This document shows, in pieces, positions 40,463 to 52,419 of a DNA stretch of 64,000 nucleotides. The notes below the pieces were generated by a model. It made no database searches. It had not been told where the DNA came from and saw only the letters and a list, made by a program, of their open reading frames with translations. The position numbers and the translations under genes were made by a program. Source of the DNA: Mansonella perstans (lineage: Eukaryota; Nematoda; Chromadorea; Rhabditida; Onchocercidae); contig JBAMDO010000579.1 of NCBI GenBank assembly GCA_037074765.1, forward strand, positions 744,001 to 808,000, written 5' to 3'. Every line of letters begins with the position of its first letter. Position 1 is the stretch's first letter.

Positions 40463-43400
40463 TTAATACATCCGAAGAATATGTTCATTTTCAGAAAAAT
40501 TTTCCGTATGAGATAACTCTATATTGCCATTTCCTGTATGATCTGGTGTATCTATATTGCCACTCCCTTCTAAAGACAGTTCTTCAAGCGCTCCAGAAAT
40601 TTTATATTTACAGAGATCTGAATAACACAAAGGGCACACCTGAAATGAATTAAGGATGAATCCCTATTAGATTATTCGGAATAAATAGAATTCTGGCAGT
40701 GGCTACAAATAAATTTAGTCTCCATAAAAATAACCCTCTTTAATATAAGTCTAAATAGCGAGAATTACAGAAGTATCTTTAACGTCGAAAAAATACACAA
40801 CTACAAACCTAATCCCCAAAAAGAATAACAACTAAATATTAGTTATCTAAAAAAAATTTACTACTATCTCGGAATGTTAATGTTTCGTAGCAAAGATAAA
40901 GCATAGACCTGTTTAACATAAAGCCACTTTTTTAAGCAGGCACTATGGAAAAAATGTTTGCAAGGTGTTATGCGTACATCCTCTACCATGTCAGACAAAC
41001 ATATAGCGCATGCATCGCATCGTTGTTGCAGCGTTGCTTTGGACACGCGAGGAAGTTGCGATAAACTCGAATATGCTGCATATCGTAATTGCACCCTAAC
41101 AACTGCAGCCTGTATCCGCCTCCAAACACTGAAATACAGGTAGAATACCAGAACCGCCAGGCTTGTTAATGTCCAATGACCTGAAAAACACTTTTCTTTG
41201 ATATATGCAACTTTTTAAACGTCACATATTACTTCAACAAGAAGGGGTACAAAAAATCGAGTTAAAAGAAGCCGAAATCTATTTTAATAAAAATCTAGTT
41301 TATTTTATAATAAAATCAGCGCACCTTTTATGGACGTTAGAATACCGTAACAAACAACACTCAATGCAAGTAATACTTCGACAACACATGTAATCGTTTT
41401 GCATATGAATACGTCGTAATCAACTCGTCCCCACGTATCCATAGACTCTCTCTCTAATATATATATAGTATATACAATTAGAGCTGATAACGTGTGCACG
41501 GTCGTCAGCAAACAATTTGAAACTATAATTAGACACCTAAAAAATGAATCAATTTCTGTAAAGGAATTGATTTTTATAATAAGAAAAAAATTAGGTTTAG
41601 ATGTTAAATGAAAATCCTAACCATAAGTCAATAGGCAGAAATCGAGTAATAGCAGCAGAAGCACAAAGCGATGTCGCAATTACAATAATAGCTAAAAAAA
41701 GTGATCGCGTATGTTGACCTCTACTCGTCAATCTATTTGCAGCTAATGCAAGTAATTGTGGTTCAAGAATTTCGCATAACGATTGCAGCAAAGCCGACAT
41801 AACTGAACAAAACAAAAATTTAATACAACAAAATTAGTGAAGCAAAATTGAAAGAAATCAAAGGCCTTCGAAAAAATTAGCAGCCAACATTTATCACAAC
41901 TTTAAAAACTTGCAGTCTCAAGCACCTTTCAACGCCAAAATTTCGCAAGAGCACTCCAAACTCGGTTTATTAAAATCATCTATCACCAAAACGATGGACG
42001 TGAAAAAGGATAATAGTCATCTAAATAAAGCCAATCTATGAAAATTATTTCTCCTGCTAGTGAAAAAACAGAAATAACAATCATAATGAATCTATTATTT
42101 ACCAATGAAAAGGACTAGCCCAAGTAGAAAAGCTTTCTGCTCAGTTCGCATTCCAAGAACGCCTGTTTGGGCACAAAGCAGTGCAAGTGTTAGTGCTCCA
42201 GTGTAGCCACCATTGGCCAAAACATGCCTATGACCTCGTTGTCCACCAACAATATACTCCGCAATAGTTAATATATGTTTGCAAAAACAGCTCACAGTCA
42301 ATGCCAATGCTAACAGTGACAAAGGCGTGTTCGTACTTTCTGCTACCGATGCTAGGAATATTGCACCAATTTCATCAAAATTTCTTCCTTTTCCAGCTAA
42401 ATGTACATAAACTCGGGCAAAAAACATTGTTAACCATACTGAAATTAATATTTCTGCGAGTCGTAAACGATACCATAAAATCGTAGCACCTGCAAATTCT
42501 TTTGTACTTAATCGCTAAACCTCACACATTGATTACCAGTGAACAAATTGTCAATGGATTAATGCTTCTACTCAGTCACAAAAAAAAAAATCTCAGTATG
42601 CAATTGCTTCAAAGCAGTGCTACTGGTTGATAACGACAGTTTTCCTAACGGAAATCCAAAAGTTGAATGTTTGAAATCTAAGTTTTGAAAAAAGTGTTTG
42701 AAAGTAGAATCAATACTCACCACCTCTGACACCTTGAAGAATTATAATAGCTTTAAGATATCGCACAGAATGACGTATGGACAATAGCAGAAGTGGGGCT
42801 TTATTTAAAACATATATGCAAATTGCCAATATTGCCAGAGAACAAGCCACATTGTGAGCAATGATCAGGCGATCGATGGGTACTGCACACATTCGAGCAA
42901 TTATTGGTATCAAAAAAACTGCAAGCGTAACTCGGGCAATATCATTTTCCAAGCTTAGGAGACAACTTTGCACTATACAAAGTGTCAGCTGAAAAATACT
43001 AATTTTTTAAGATTATAAATATCTAACAACTAAATTCTTTCGAATCAATTAAATATCAGCTTATATGAGTAGAACACTGATGAAAGGGAGTATTACCATT
43101 TTGACTGCTGAAAAACAACAACAGGAAATGATAGACCTGAGCCAAAATATGAAATCCATGACGCTCTAATTTCGTGAAATCGTCTAACTTCAAATCAGGA
43201 TCTCCATTCTGCTCCAATTCAACATATCGAGCTGATAGATAATGAGCCACAGAAAACAGCAATAATGAAGATATGTGAAAATAAACTTGTACAAGTTTGT
43301 AGATAGGAAGAAGAAGAAACATAAGTGATACAAGCACAACTAAAACAATAAGATTTCCTTGATAAAAGAACTGAATTAATTATTTCTTAAAAATATATTT

Positions 43401-43787
43401 TAATATTAACAAATGATTATAGAAGCAAATTGTCAAGTGTATAAAGTCGAAATCTATTATGAATAATTATATAAAGATTATGAAGTAGTATTGGAATCAT
43501 CAGATTAATTAGCTAAAACTTTGAGTTTAATACTTACTTGCATAGCTCAATATCTGTGCTCCAGTTTGATCAAAATTCCTTGTTTGAATAAATTCAATAA
43601 TTTGATCCATTTCCAAATATGATGAAAATGATTGCTTGAATAAATCAGGACTGAGATGTATATCCCGATTACGCCACCAAAGTTCGAATAGCAAAAGGCC
43701 AGGTAATCGTAGTACAACTTCCAGGCAATGCAGAAATGTTATTCGAGCATGAATACTGAATGCTTCCACAGCTTCACCCACATCCAT
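40463..43787 (-). CDS. RNF145: RNF145/TRC8-type multi-pass membrane RING E3 ligase
   Basis: Probably an ER membrane ubiquitin ligase. Eight exons join in phase to 649 aa, close to the length of human RNF145/RNF139: 43538-43787, 43137-43339, 42721-42988, 42103-42489, 41622-41802, 41325-41536, 40909-41180 and 40463-40639. Many hydrophobic segments span residues from about 20 to 520. Conserved blocks include IPIIARMCAVPIDRLII, FLASVAESTNTPLSLLALAL, LTLALLCAQTGVLGM, EILEPQLLALAANR and VEVLLALSVVCYGI. A RING-H2 domain at about 558-596 reads CAICLSDMVEDVRITPCKHF then CLKKWLYVKQVCPLC, with all zinc ligands present. The tail is short and acidic. In mammals the family senses sterols or lipids and targets ER proteins such as HMG-CoA reductase. 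A nematode rnf-145 is known, but the choice between RNF145 and RNF139 is uncertain. Confidence 0.93.
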
Positions 43788-45006
43788 TTCATTGGAAAAT
43801 TCACCAAAAAAATATTACCTTAATTTTTTTTTATTCATTTATATGCTTAAAATCAAATTTTTTCGTTAATAAAGACACAATTAAAAAATGCAATCGCAAA
43901 AGAACCTAAAATGCTATCAAATATATCAGTATTACAAAAAAATCATTTCTAACACATATCAGTATGCTTATGAATACATCGATGTAATCCTATAAAGAAT
44001 AATTTAGCATTATTATGAATGAACTTGATAAATCATATTATGAAAGAAAAAACTTCCTAATGTTTGCAATCAATTATCATCAATATTATCGCAGTTATTC
44101 TTATCACTCTATTTTAATTATGAATTTTCCTTATCTAACTCTAACTTTGGAAATATAAGTTTTTCAGTTTCTCTACTCCACTAACATTGATGATTACTAT
44201 CCTAGGAGATTTAAGTAATTTGAAGTTTTAGATAGCTTCATATTTCTATACACTGTAACTAAAATAAGAGAAAAAGAGTCTTTCGTATTTCAAAATAACA
44301 GATAATTATTCACTTTTTGAAAAATTTAAATTGACAAAAGTTAAGTAACATGCATTTCTGCATGTACAGAGCTATAAGGCTGCATGGTTAAAAATGAAAA
44401 ATTGGAAGGTAAAAGGTCAATTTTCATTAAATCTTTCGCGAGTTCCGTCCCTTTTTAATCAGATAGATTAATTGCTTCTAAGCAATACTTATTGCTATAA
44501 CATTCAACATTACATAAAAAAACAATATATGTATTGAGAAATTAACTGTCATACAAAAAAATTACACTAACATAAAGAACTATAGAACACAAATATATTA
44601 AATATTGAATAGGAATACTTTACTTCTCTTCAGCAAAAACTTATTCATGTAAACAATCCATTTTTATCTCTAAACTTTGAATGTTTGTTTTGAAAAAAAT
44701 GATTCTTACAGATTATTTAAATCTGTAAATATCATTCCCTTGATCCTCTAAATTTTGAGGAATTTATAAAGCAGCCTACAAAAAGCAAGTATAAAAAGTA
44801 AAAAACATATTCAAATTTAATGAATTTTCATTTCACTTGTACTGTAATTATTACCTAAACACACAGTTATTTGACACTTTGGTATTAAGCCTCATTTTTC
44901 ATCTCAATATACTGAAGTTGTAAAAATTCTAAAGCAATGAAAAGTTTCGTATTAACAACATTAATGTTAGAAAATATTCAACCAATCAATAAGTAAACTA
45001 TAATAA
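43788..45006. other. Gap between Josephin and RNF145-type genes
   Basis: About 1.2 kb of AT-rich sequence with no exon or repeat array that I can support. It separates two co-directional minus-strand genes. Confidence 0.6.
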
Positions 45007-45597
45007 TCAAGATAAATATTCACTACTCAATAAATAACTATTAGCATTTTGTGGTTCAACAACCACCATTAATTGAGCTCCTTTTGCTAATAGCGAATCC
45101 GAAAATGTAACAAAATCATTGATTGGTAATGGTTCGTTCAATTTTGAATCAAAATTGAAAAATCCAACACCTATTTGTCGTACAGTAAACCAATGATGCC
45201 CTCTCCAGAATGGTATAAAGCTATGCGATGTAACATTGAATATGAAACCGTAAATCTTCGAGAAATTCAAACAGGCAGTAGAACGCCTTGAATCAAACCA
45301 ATTTAACATCAAATTTCTTGTTTCCAATGCTGCAACCAACACGTTAACGTCGTAATTACCAAAACCGAACACTGAACGATGTCGATTGAACCAACGTGAT
45401 CTATGTAAATTTTCCGCAATGCAATCCAGGTCAACTTTTTTAAATTCATTTCTTTGCAACAACGTATTCAACGTATGCACTAAACAGAGCTGCATTTGTT
45501 GTTTCTCATGATATAATTGTTCTCTTGAGATCGTATTTCCGGATGATTCATCAATATTCATCTGTAAGAAGTCATTTTTCAACGTTATATTTCTCAT
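45007..45597 (-). CDS. Josephin-domain deubiquitinase (JOSD1/2 type)
   Basis: A single uninterrupted frame of 196 aa that is almost entirely a Josephin domain, a cysteine protease fold that removes ubiquitin. YHEKQQMQLCLVHTLNTLLQ contains the nucleophile Cys38. NRHRSVFGFGNYDVNVLVAA is the family signature block. RGHHWFTVRQ holds the catalytic His135, followed by FFNFDSKLNEP with the third active-site residue (Asn148, with Asp150 adjacent). Length and layout match JOSD1/JOSD2 rather than ataxin-3, since no UIM or polyglutamine tail is present. I chose the ATG at 45597. The frame stays open upstream to a TTGTTCAG acceptor at 45638-45645, which could add an SL leader or join an unseen 5' exon. 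It is the only gene here read without an intron. Confidence 0.95.
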   Translation of the reverse strand: MRNITLKNDFLQMNIDESSGNTISREQLYHEKQQMQLCLVHTLNTLLQRNEFKKVDLDCIAENLHRSRWFNRHRSVFGFGNYDVNVLVAALETRNLMLNWFDSRRSTACLNFSKIYGFIFNVTSHSFIPFWRGHHWFTVRQIGVGFFNFDSKLNEPLPINDFVTFSDSLLAKGAQLMVVVEPQNANSYLLSSEYLS

Positions 45598-46472
45598 TTC
45601 ATGATATGAGTCAATGGATGAAAATAAGTTTGTATCACTGAACAATCGGAAACTTTTAAGGAATCACGTATTGCATATTATGAGAATTACACAATCTTTA
45701 CTCGGAATGCTAAGATACTGTGAATTATCGCTACTTCAAACAAGGATGCAATGAACTGTATTGTATCGGAACTCAATAACACCAATAAAAGGACTAAATG
45801 TGACAGAATAATTTTATTTCCAACATCAAAAATTAATTACATCATTCTGTTTTAATCAAATACTTTATTTTTAAATTCTTTTCTGTTGTATTTTATTTCT
45901 TTTCCAAACATATTGTAGATCATTCTATGAGCAAATTTTTTTATCCAAAAATATCGGTAATAAAGATTAGTTTTCAAATAATGACTGAACTAATTTCATT
46001 TCTTCCACACAGCAAGCACTAAGCAACGTTAAGCTTTGAAGCATTAGATTGTCGGAGAAATATTCGAGAGCCTATTCATTTACTAATATCTGCCCATCTC
46101 CTTTTTAATTTATTTATAACGCGAATGAATTGAGACAACATAATTATTAAGTAAAAAAAAAGGAAAAAAATATAATTGATAAATACAATATTTATGATTA
46201 ATAAAACTGAAATAATTAATAAAAATATACATTTCTTACAAAAGATACAGTAATAGAGATTAAGAAACCACCTATTACCGCGGTATGCACTAATAAGAAA
46301 ACATAACTCTTATCTTGACATGCAAAATTCCTGAAGTGGAAAAAATTGAAAGAATGTTTATACAATGGTTTGATGTGATCCTAAAATTTAAACGAATTTT
46401 TATTTATGTCAGAAACAGATATTGCAACAATGTACTTGAAGTCACAGGATCTTAATCTAAATTCCTTCGTAT
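45598..46472. other. Gap between mS33 and Josephin genes
   Basis: About 0.88 kb between co-directional minus-strand genes. No exon seen. A splice acceptor (CCGATTGTTCAG on the minus strand) at 45638-45649 lies 40 nt before the Josephin ATG. Confidence 0.55.
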
Positions 46473-47663
46473 TCATTTTGTCTCGCCTCTAAGTTGAGCT
46501 CTTTTACCTTGTCCAATTGGTGGATAAAGTATTTTTCCGCGTGCTAACTTCAGTCGATTCTGAAATATTAACAATCTTTATTTTTTCAAATTATTTGTAG
46601 GCTTTACGAGTGACGATAAAAAAAGTTTGACACATAGAAAAACAAAAGCTTTCATGATAAAAAAAATAAACGTAAAAAATAAATATATGTTTTTCCGAAT
46701 TTAAGTTCAGTGCGTAGTTTCAAAACTTTATGAAGTATTTTTGCAAAATTTACCTGCACTTCTCTCCATACAACGTGTTCATCAAAATAAAGACCATGGA
46801 ACCGCAACATTTTTGTCAAATAGTGAAACATTGGTTGATTAGGATAGTAATCAATCTAAATCATAAGATTTTTATTTGAATTCATTTAAATTTAGAATTT
46901 ATCGCTTTAAATAAACTTTTGCTTTCTTGAGGTTCTACTTCTTCTAAATAAGCACCAGTTTGAATACCTGATTTAATGCTATTAAAACAAAATAAAAAAA
47001 AGTTGCAACGTGAATGCCTACAGTAAAACATAGTAAAAATTTGATAGTGATCATCATTAAGTTGTAAATCGACAGGAGCACTAAATATTCATCAAGCGAA
47101 AAAACAAACTGCTTTGAATGATTGTTGCTCTAACGGCTCTTCTGACATAATCCTCACAATTTTCAAGTTTTTGGATTCCACTTTTCGGTGTGGCTCAGTA
47201 AAAATATGTCTCGACAAATCATTCATATGCCTTCCATACTCTGTTTCACAGTTTATTCCACGACCAAATAAATTGATACGTGATGGCATCGTCTTCACCG
47301 CAGCTCCTACAAAATTTACATATGCCATATGTACATTTTCTTCTTAAACATCCTTCATTCTATTTCTTCATTTTCTAACAAAACAGAAATGCAGCATTTC
47401 TTTGAATTTGCTTCAACACACCATATGCAGCCTAGCCTATTTAATGAATACTACTTGGAGTAATTTTACAAATACACACAAACATACATCTAAAAAACTC
47501 GAACTGTCTATTTGAAATGAAATATCAAATTGATAAAGCAGTTCATTAGAGAAATTACACAAGTATAAGCAACAGTAACAATTAATTCAGTAAAGTTACC
47601 GGTTTTTGATACGTGCATCGCATCGTTCGTGCGTGTCGCCAATGTTTTTATTCTCATTGCCAT
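46473..47663 (-). CDS. MRPS33: Mitochondrial ribosomal protein mS33
   Basis: A protein of the mitochondrial small ribosomal subunit. Four exons join in phase to 149 aa: 47600-47663, 47110-47306, 46754-46855 and 46473-46559. The conserved part includes INLFGRGINCETEYGRHMND, VESKNLKIVRIMSEEPLEQQ, IDYYPNQPMFHYLTKMLRFH and GLYFDEHVVWREVQNRLKLA, with a basic end GKRAQLRGETK. The sequence SxELP..Y.PNH..F..L...LR..GLY.DEH of MRPS33 is followed closely. The short first exon encodes a basic, Arg/Lys/Thr-rich start (MAMRIKTLATRTNDAM) that fits a mitochondrial targeting sequence. It is divergent from WDR18, so the two share an upstream region. Confidence 0.94.
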
Positions 47664-48442
47664 TGTTTCGATGAAACTAAACGTAGCGATACATCTTTAG
47701 CATATATTTTTAAGTAGCAACCTAATTTCATTAAATTAATGACTAATTAATTATTTATTTCATTTTCCAAAAATCATATCTTTTCTTTTAAAAACACATA
47801 AATTTCAACAGTTCATCCTTTCTTAATACTAATATACATCGATAATAATTTAATAAACAAACAATTTAATCTGAAAGGTCCATAAAATTCTCTTTTTGTT
47901 TAATACTTTTTAAAATTAACAAATTAGCAAATATATGAGTTACATTTTCATATTTGTAACAATTACTATTAACACTACCTTTCCAAACTTTGCCAATAGA
48001 ATATTAAGCGTGCAAAAACAACATTTCCGTGTAACCTGAATTATATCAAGAACATTTGTCGGCACTTCTTGTCTTATAAGCCTACAAATCCAAACGTCTA
48101 ATTCTTTGCGCTATCTAACACTTAGCTAAGTTCTCAGCGTTATCTCCTATCAAACTTAATCATAATACTCTTAGTTACGACATCCAACACTCCGAGAGAG
48201 TTACAAGATACGAGTCACGCATCCGAGAGAATTAGACCGATGAAACACTAATGGGAAGAGAATTTTCAGCACTGGTACAATCATTGTGACACAAAAGGAA
48301 GTATGCTAATTGTTCGGTTCATTTTGTAATCAAGAAATTGGTACGAGAAATTGCTCAACGTTGAAAGGAAATTAGGTGTGAGAGAAGGCAAGAAGAAGGT
48401 GAAAGGTCACACAAAGCAGTAAATCTAACATTCTATACACAA
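47664..48442. promoter_or_regulatory. Shared upstream region of mS33 (-) and WDR18 (+)
   Basis: A 0.78-kb region between divergent start codons. It should hold the promoters of both genes, and mS33 and WDR18 are both ribosome-related. A cluster of ACGAGTCACGCATCCGAGAG and CTCCGAGAGAG near 48190-48230 stands out as less AT-rich. No specific factor site was recognised. Confidence 0.45.
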
Positions 48443-51151
48443 TGGAAGACGAAGCCGAGGTATTTCTATCTTAAATTTTTTTATCGAAATGAAATAAATA
48501 TTTATTTGAGCTAAAAATTGAACTAAAAAATTTATTTTAGTTCAATACAGTTATTGCTACATATAAGCAATTATTTATTGTTTACGCTTGAATTTTGAAT
48601 TTTATTGTTGAACTGAAATAGCTAACCATAAAATCAACAATATCTGCTATGGCATCCTATACAATTCCTATGCAGAAATTGAGCATTTTTTTTAAACAAA
48701 TAATATTTTCAGTGTTTATTGATAGCGAGTGAAACAAGTGATCCATATGCAACAATGCTAATCAATCCAAAGACCGGTGTTTCCTGTTGGTCTTATAAAG
48801 GAAATGAATTACAGGGAGCAGTAACAGGTTGTAAAAAATTTTCAATCCAAAAAAAAACAATGAGAAAACTGAAAGATATAATATAATTCTTTTTGCACAC
48901 AGGCAATTATTTGCAGGATCTGTTGAAATACTTGATAGCAATCGATTCATTGTAGTAACCAAAGATAAACCATTACTACATCTTCTTTCTACGGATAACA
49001 GTAAACGTCTCCATGTCAAGAGTGTACTTCACAAATCGGTGCGTCATTTAGCTGTTACGCCAGATGGTGATGTCTTGTTCGCTGCAATCGACAATCAGAT
49101 ATACATTTGGATTGTAAGTTGAATGTGTATATTATTTAGTCATTTAATTTAACTTTTTTTTACTATTCTCTATAATTCTTAAAATTACAGATTGCTACAG
49201 GCGAACTTATTGCTGTAATTAATGCTCATTATCGATCAATATGTAGTTTGCTGCTCAATTCTGATGGTTCACTTTTAGTATCTGGTGCGGAAGATGGCAG
49301 TTTATGTGTATTTATAGTTGCTGAGTAAGTTTTACTAGTGAAAGATTTTTTTTTTGTGATTTGTTTTCATGGATATTTTGAAGTACGCCTTTCATTTTTT
49401 TTTCAGCACTTGCAAAAGAAATAAAAAAGAGAGCGTTGTTTATTTTCTTATCCAATCATTATTTCCCATTAGAAATCGCTTTTCTTTTTCTCTTAGATGC
49501 TTTATGGACAAAATAAAATGGAAAATATAGGACAAAAAGAGAAATATAATAAGTATGAATTTCATTGGCTTCAGTGAAATAGATCATTAGGAAGTTTTTT
49601 GCTGCTTCATATCGCTGTTTCAGAATAATGTCAACAAATTCAGCTTCCGAACATGCTATCCCATTTCGTCATTGGCGACCTCATTCTTTATCCGTTAGCA
49701 ATGTTGCAGTAACTCGTCATAATAACGCTCGTATATTATCTTGTTCCAAGGATCATACCGCTGCGCTTCACTCAATTACAGCTAATATCTGTTTGTTAAA
49801 GGTAATTTAGGGTAAAAAAGCTGGATGATGTTACCTGCATATAATCTGCTTCTCCTTGTCCAGAAAAAAGTTTTAGGCTACAGCATTTTGCTTCACTGAA
49901 ATTGAAGATTACTGTTTGCGTAGCTCTATCAAATAGGCCATTTAATTATATGTAACTGTTAATGGTTGTAATTTTCTTTCAGGTTTCATGTGATGTAGCC
50001 TTATCATCTTGCGCAATCGATCCTGCTGAATGTCGATTGTTTTTAGGTACCGTCGACGGATCCTTGGTGCAGTTAGATCTTTATTCCTTGGTATGTTCAC
50101 AAAAGAAATCCATCCAAAAATTACTGAGAAAGAGAAAAGCTTTATTCATGACTTTCAGAACAAAACAGAAGTGTCGTTTGTAATCGGGGAAGAAGTTGCC
50201 GGAAATTTGCCATTGTTCAAAGGTCACTGTGCGGAACTGACATGGTTGGATGTAAATCACGATGGCTCCTTGCTGGCATCCGGTGATGTGCACGGTGTTT
50301 ACGTGATTTGGGACATCTCAAGTCGGCAGTGTTTGAAAACATCATCTCTAAAAGGTATTTTTCGCGAAATATTAACCACGTTTCTAATGCGACATCTCTT
50401 ACTCATATTCTTTAAGGACCCATTTGCAAGTTAAAGTTTAATATGCGATGGAAAGCTGCAGAAGGAAATGATAAAAAAAAGCAATTATCTTCTCTCTTTA
50501 ATCTCAAACGACAGAAAGAAAGAAAACTACCGGCGTTTGTATCACTGAAGAATGGAATACCGAGTGAAAAAGTACCATCGTTTTCAATTTATTTCGTTAG
50601 CTGCAAAAATACTTTGAAAACCAAACCTTTTATTCATATTCGCTAGTAATAAACTGGTCAAAATTTGAGATTTCATGCAGTTTTTTTTTTTCCAGGACGA
50701 ATTTTGTGCTGCACATTTGGACAAAGTCATATCCGATTACACTAAAATGGTAGTAAACTTTAATGCATACTTTAATCCATATTTACATCGTTATTTGTAT
50801 AGACTCGGTATTTAACTCTGTTTCTGTTAATGAATTATGTGACTCTACTAGAAGCCAATAACAGTATAAAGAGGCATGACATTTATCTTATAGCCCAGTA
50901 GGATATTAGGCCTACATTAAGACCAAAATGAGTTAGATTTTTAAATTAACTTTCTTCAGATCCAAGTTGATGCTCCCACCAATGATGAACTGCACAGCGA
51001 ATATATCACTGAAGACGTAAAATTAATGGAAGACATGGAGGAATCGAATTCAAAAATAATAGAATCTTTAAAAGCAAAAATAGCAACATTGGAAAAGGCT
51101 AATCAACAAATTTATGATTTTGCGGCATCATTGGTCATTGATCGAAGGTGA
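48443..51151 (+). CDS. WDR18: WDR18/IPI3 WD-repeat protein
   Basis: A subunit of the nucleolar Rix1/PELP1-TEX10-WDR18 complex needed for 60S maturation; C. elegans PRO-1 belongs to this family. Ten exons join in phase to 448 aa: 48443-48460, 48713-48827, 48917-49113, 49191-49324, 49624-49801, 49983-50090, 50159-50354, 50417-50571 (end uncertain), 50696-50749 and 50960-51151. WD-repeat blocks include HLAVTPDGDVLFAAIDNQIY, LLLNSDGSLLVSGAEDGSLC, RHWRPHSLSVSNVAV, CRLFLGTVDGSLVQLDLYSL and LDVNHDGSLLASGDVHGVYV followed by IWDISSRQC. The C-terminal coiled coil (IATLEKANQQIYDFAASLVI) matches the WDR18 end. The 68-nt intron at 50091-50158 is very short but restores the frame exactly. It is the only plus-strand gene here. 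Confidence 0.93.
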
Positions 51152-52419
51152 CCCGGTCATAAAAAACTCCACCATAATTCTAGTCTTAAAGTCCTTATCG
51201 TTGTGAATTCTGGATGAATTCAAGAAAAGTATTCGTTACCACAGTGGTGAAGCAGTATGAGATATGTAAAGAATATTTCTGTAGGATTTTGAGTGTTCTT
51301 GAGCTTTATCTATATTGAAATTTTTGTCCATATCTTACTGATCTCTCTTAAGATGTCGAAAAACTTTTCTTAAGAGTTTTTTTTCAAAGAAAATATCTTT
51401 TCATCGTAGACAATGAAGACTATACATAATACAACCAAATGCATGTACTATTTGGATTGTAATTGGTTTATGTTAAACCACAGAGAGAAAAGAATTTGAG
51501 ACAACCAGTGTCAGTTAAAAAGCAGAAAAAACGGTAAGACAATAATAGATTATGCCTTAGAAAAATTCAAACCAAAATGAAACAGTCATATGTTTTAAAA
51601 ATGAACTGTAAGAAGAGATCCGCAAGAGAAACCAAAGAAAAACATTGAAAAATGAAGTGAGCACAGCCCAAAAAAAAAAATGAAATAATTATCAGAAGTA
51701 AACAAATATCAACTAATATAATTGCTTATAATTTGAACACAGCGCAAGGAAAATAAACTTATCTCAAGGAGAGATGTTCCTGTAAGAATACGGAACTCAC
51801 CGAGTTCCAATAAGCTATTTTCTTTTCAATACTATTAGAATGGACCATATTGATTACACATTTTGATAGTATTTCTGATGTTATAAGAAATCACCGAATA
51901 TGATCTTTACACATACATCTTATAAATGCAACAAAATCGCTTCATAGAAAATAGAGAAGTGGTTGGAGGATAAGTAAGCTAAATCTAAAATTTGATGGCA
52001 TTATATAGAGAGGAGAAAGGTGGGGGAGCGAAATTCTCAGTGTGTAAATTTCCACACAAAATACCTTAACAGTGCTATGTAAAAAAAGAAAAAGCAATAA
52101 CGAATATCATTAGGACAATTTTTTGAGTTCCAATAGAAATGCACAATTTCATGAAATTACTTACAGGATCCTAAAAAAAAAAACGTAACAAAATTAGACT
52201 GCAACAATGACGAGAACAATATCTGCACCGGGCAAGATCTCACTGTACATTAATCATATTAAAACGTATCACTTTCAACGGAACGGCAATTTGTTTAGAA
52301 AAACATACCACACCGAAGCAATGGAAAAAGTCAAACTGAACCCATAAATGATAGAAAAAATGAACTGGAATAATCATTGAAATGGTTTCCAGTTAATATT
52401 TTCAAGAATAAAAAAAAGC
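51152..52419. other. Convergent intergenic region between WDR18 and macoilin
   Basis: About 1.27 kb lying between two stop codons, so it should hold both 3' UTRs. No exon, RNA gene or tandem repeat was recognised. Confidence 0.6.

Noticed and set aside
43056..43136. Read-through extension of RNF145 exon 2 to a donor at 43097
   Set aside because: That donor leaves phase 1, which does not fit the next exon. The donor at 43137 gives phase 0 and aligns ILAQ-LTLCIVQ with vertebrate RNF145.
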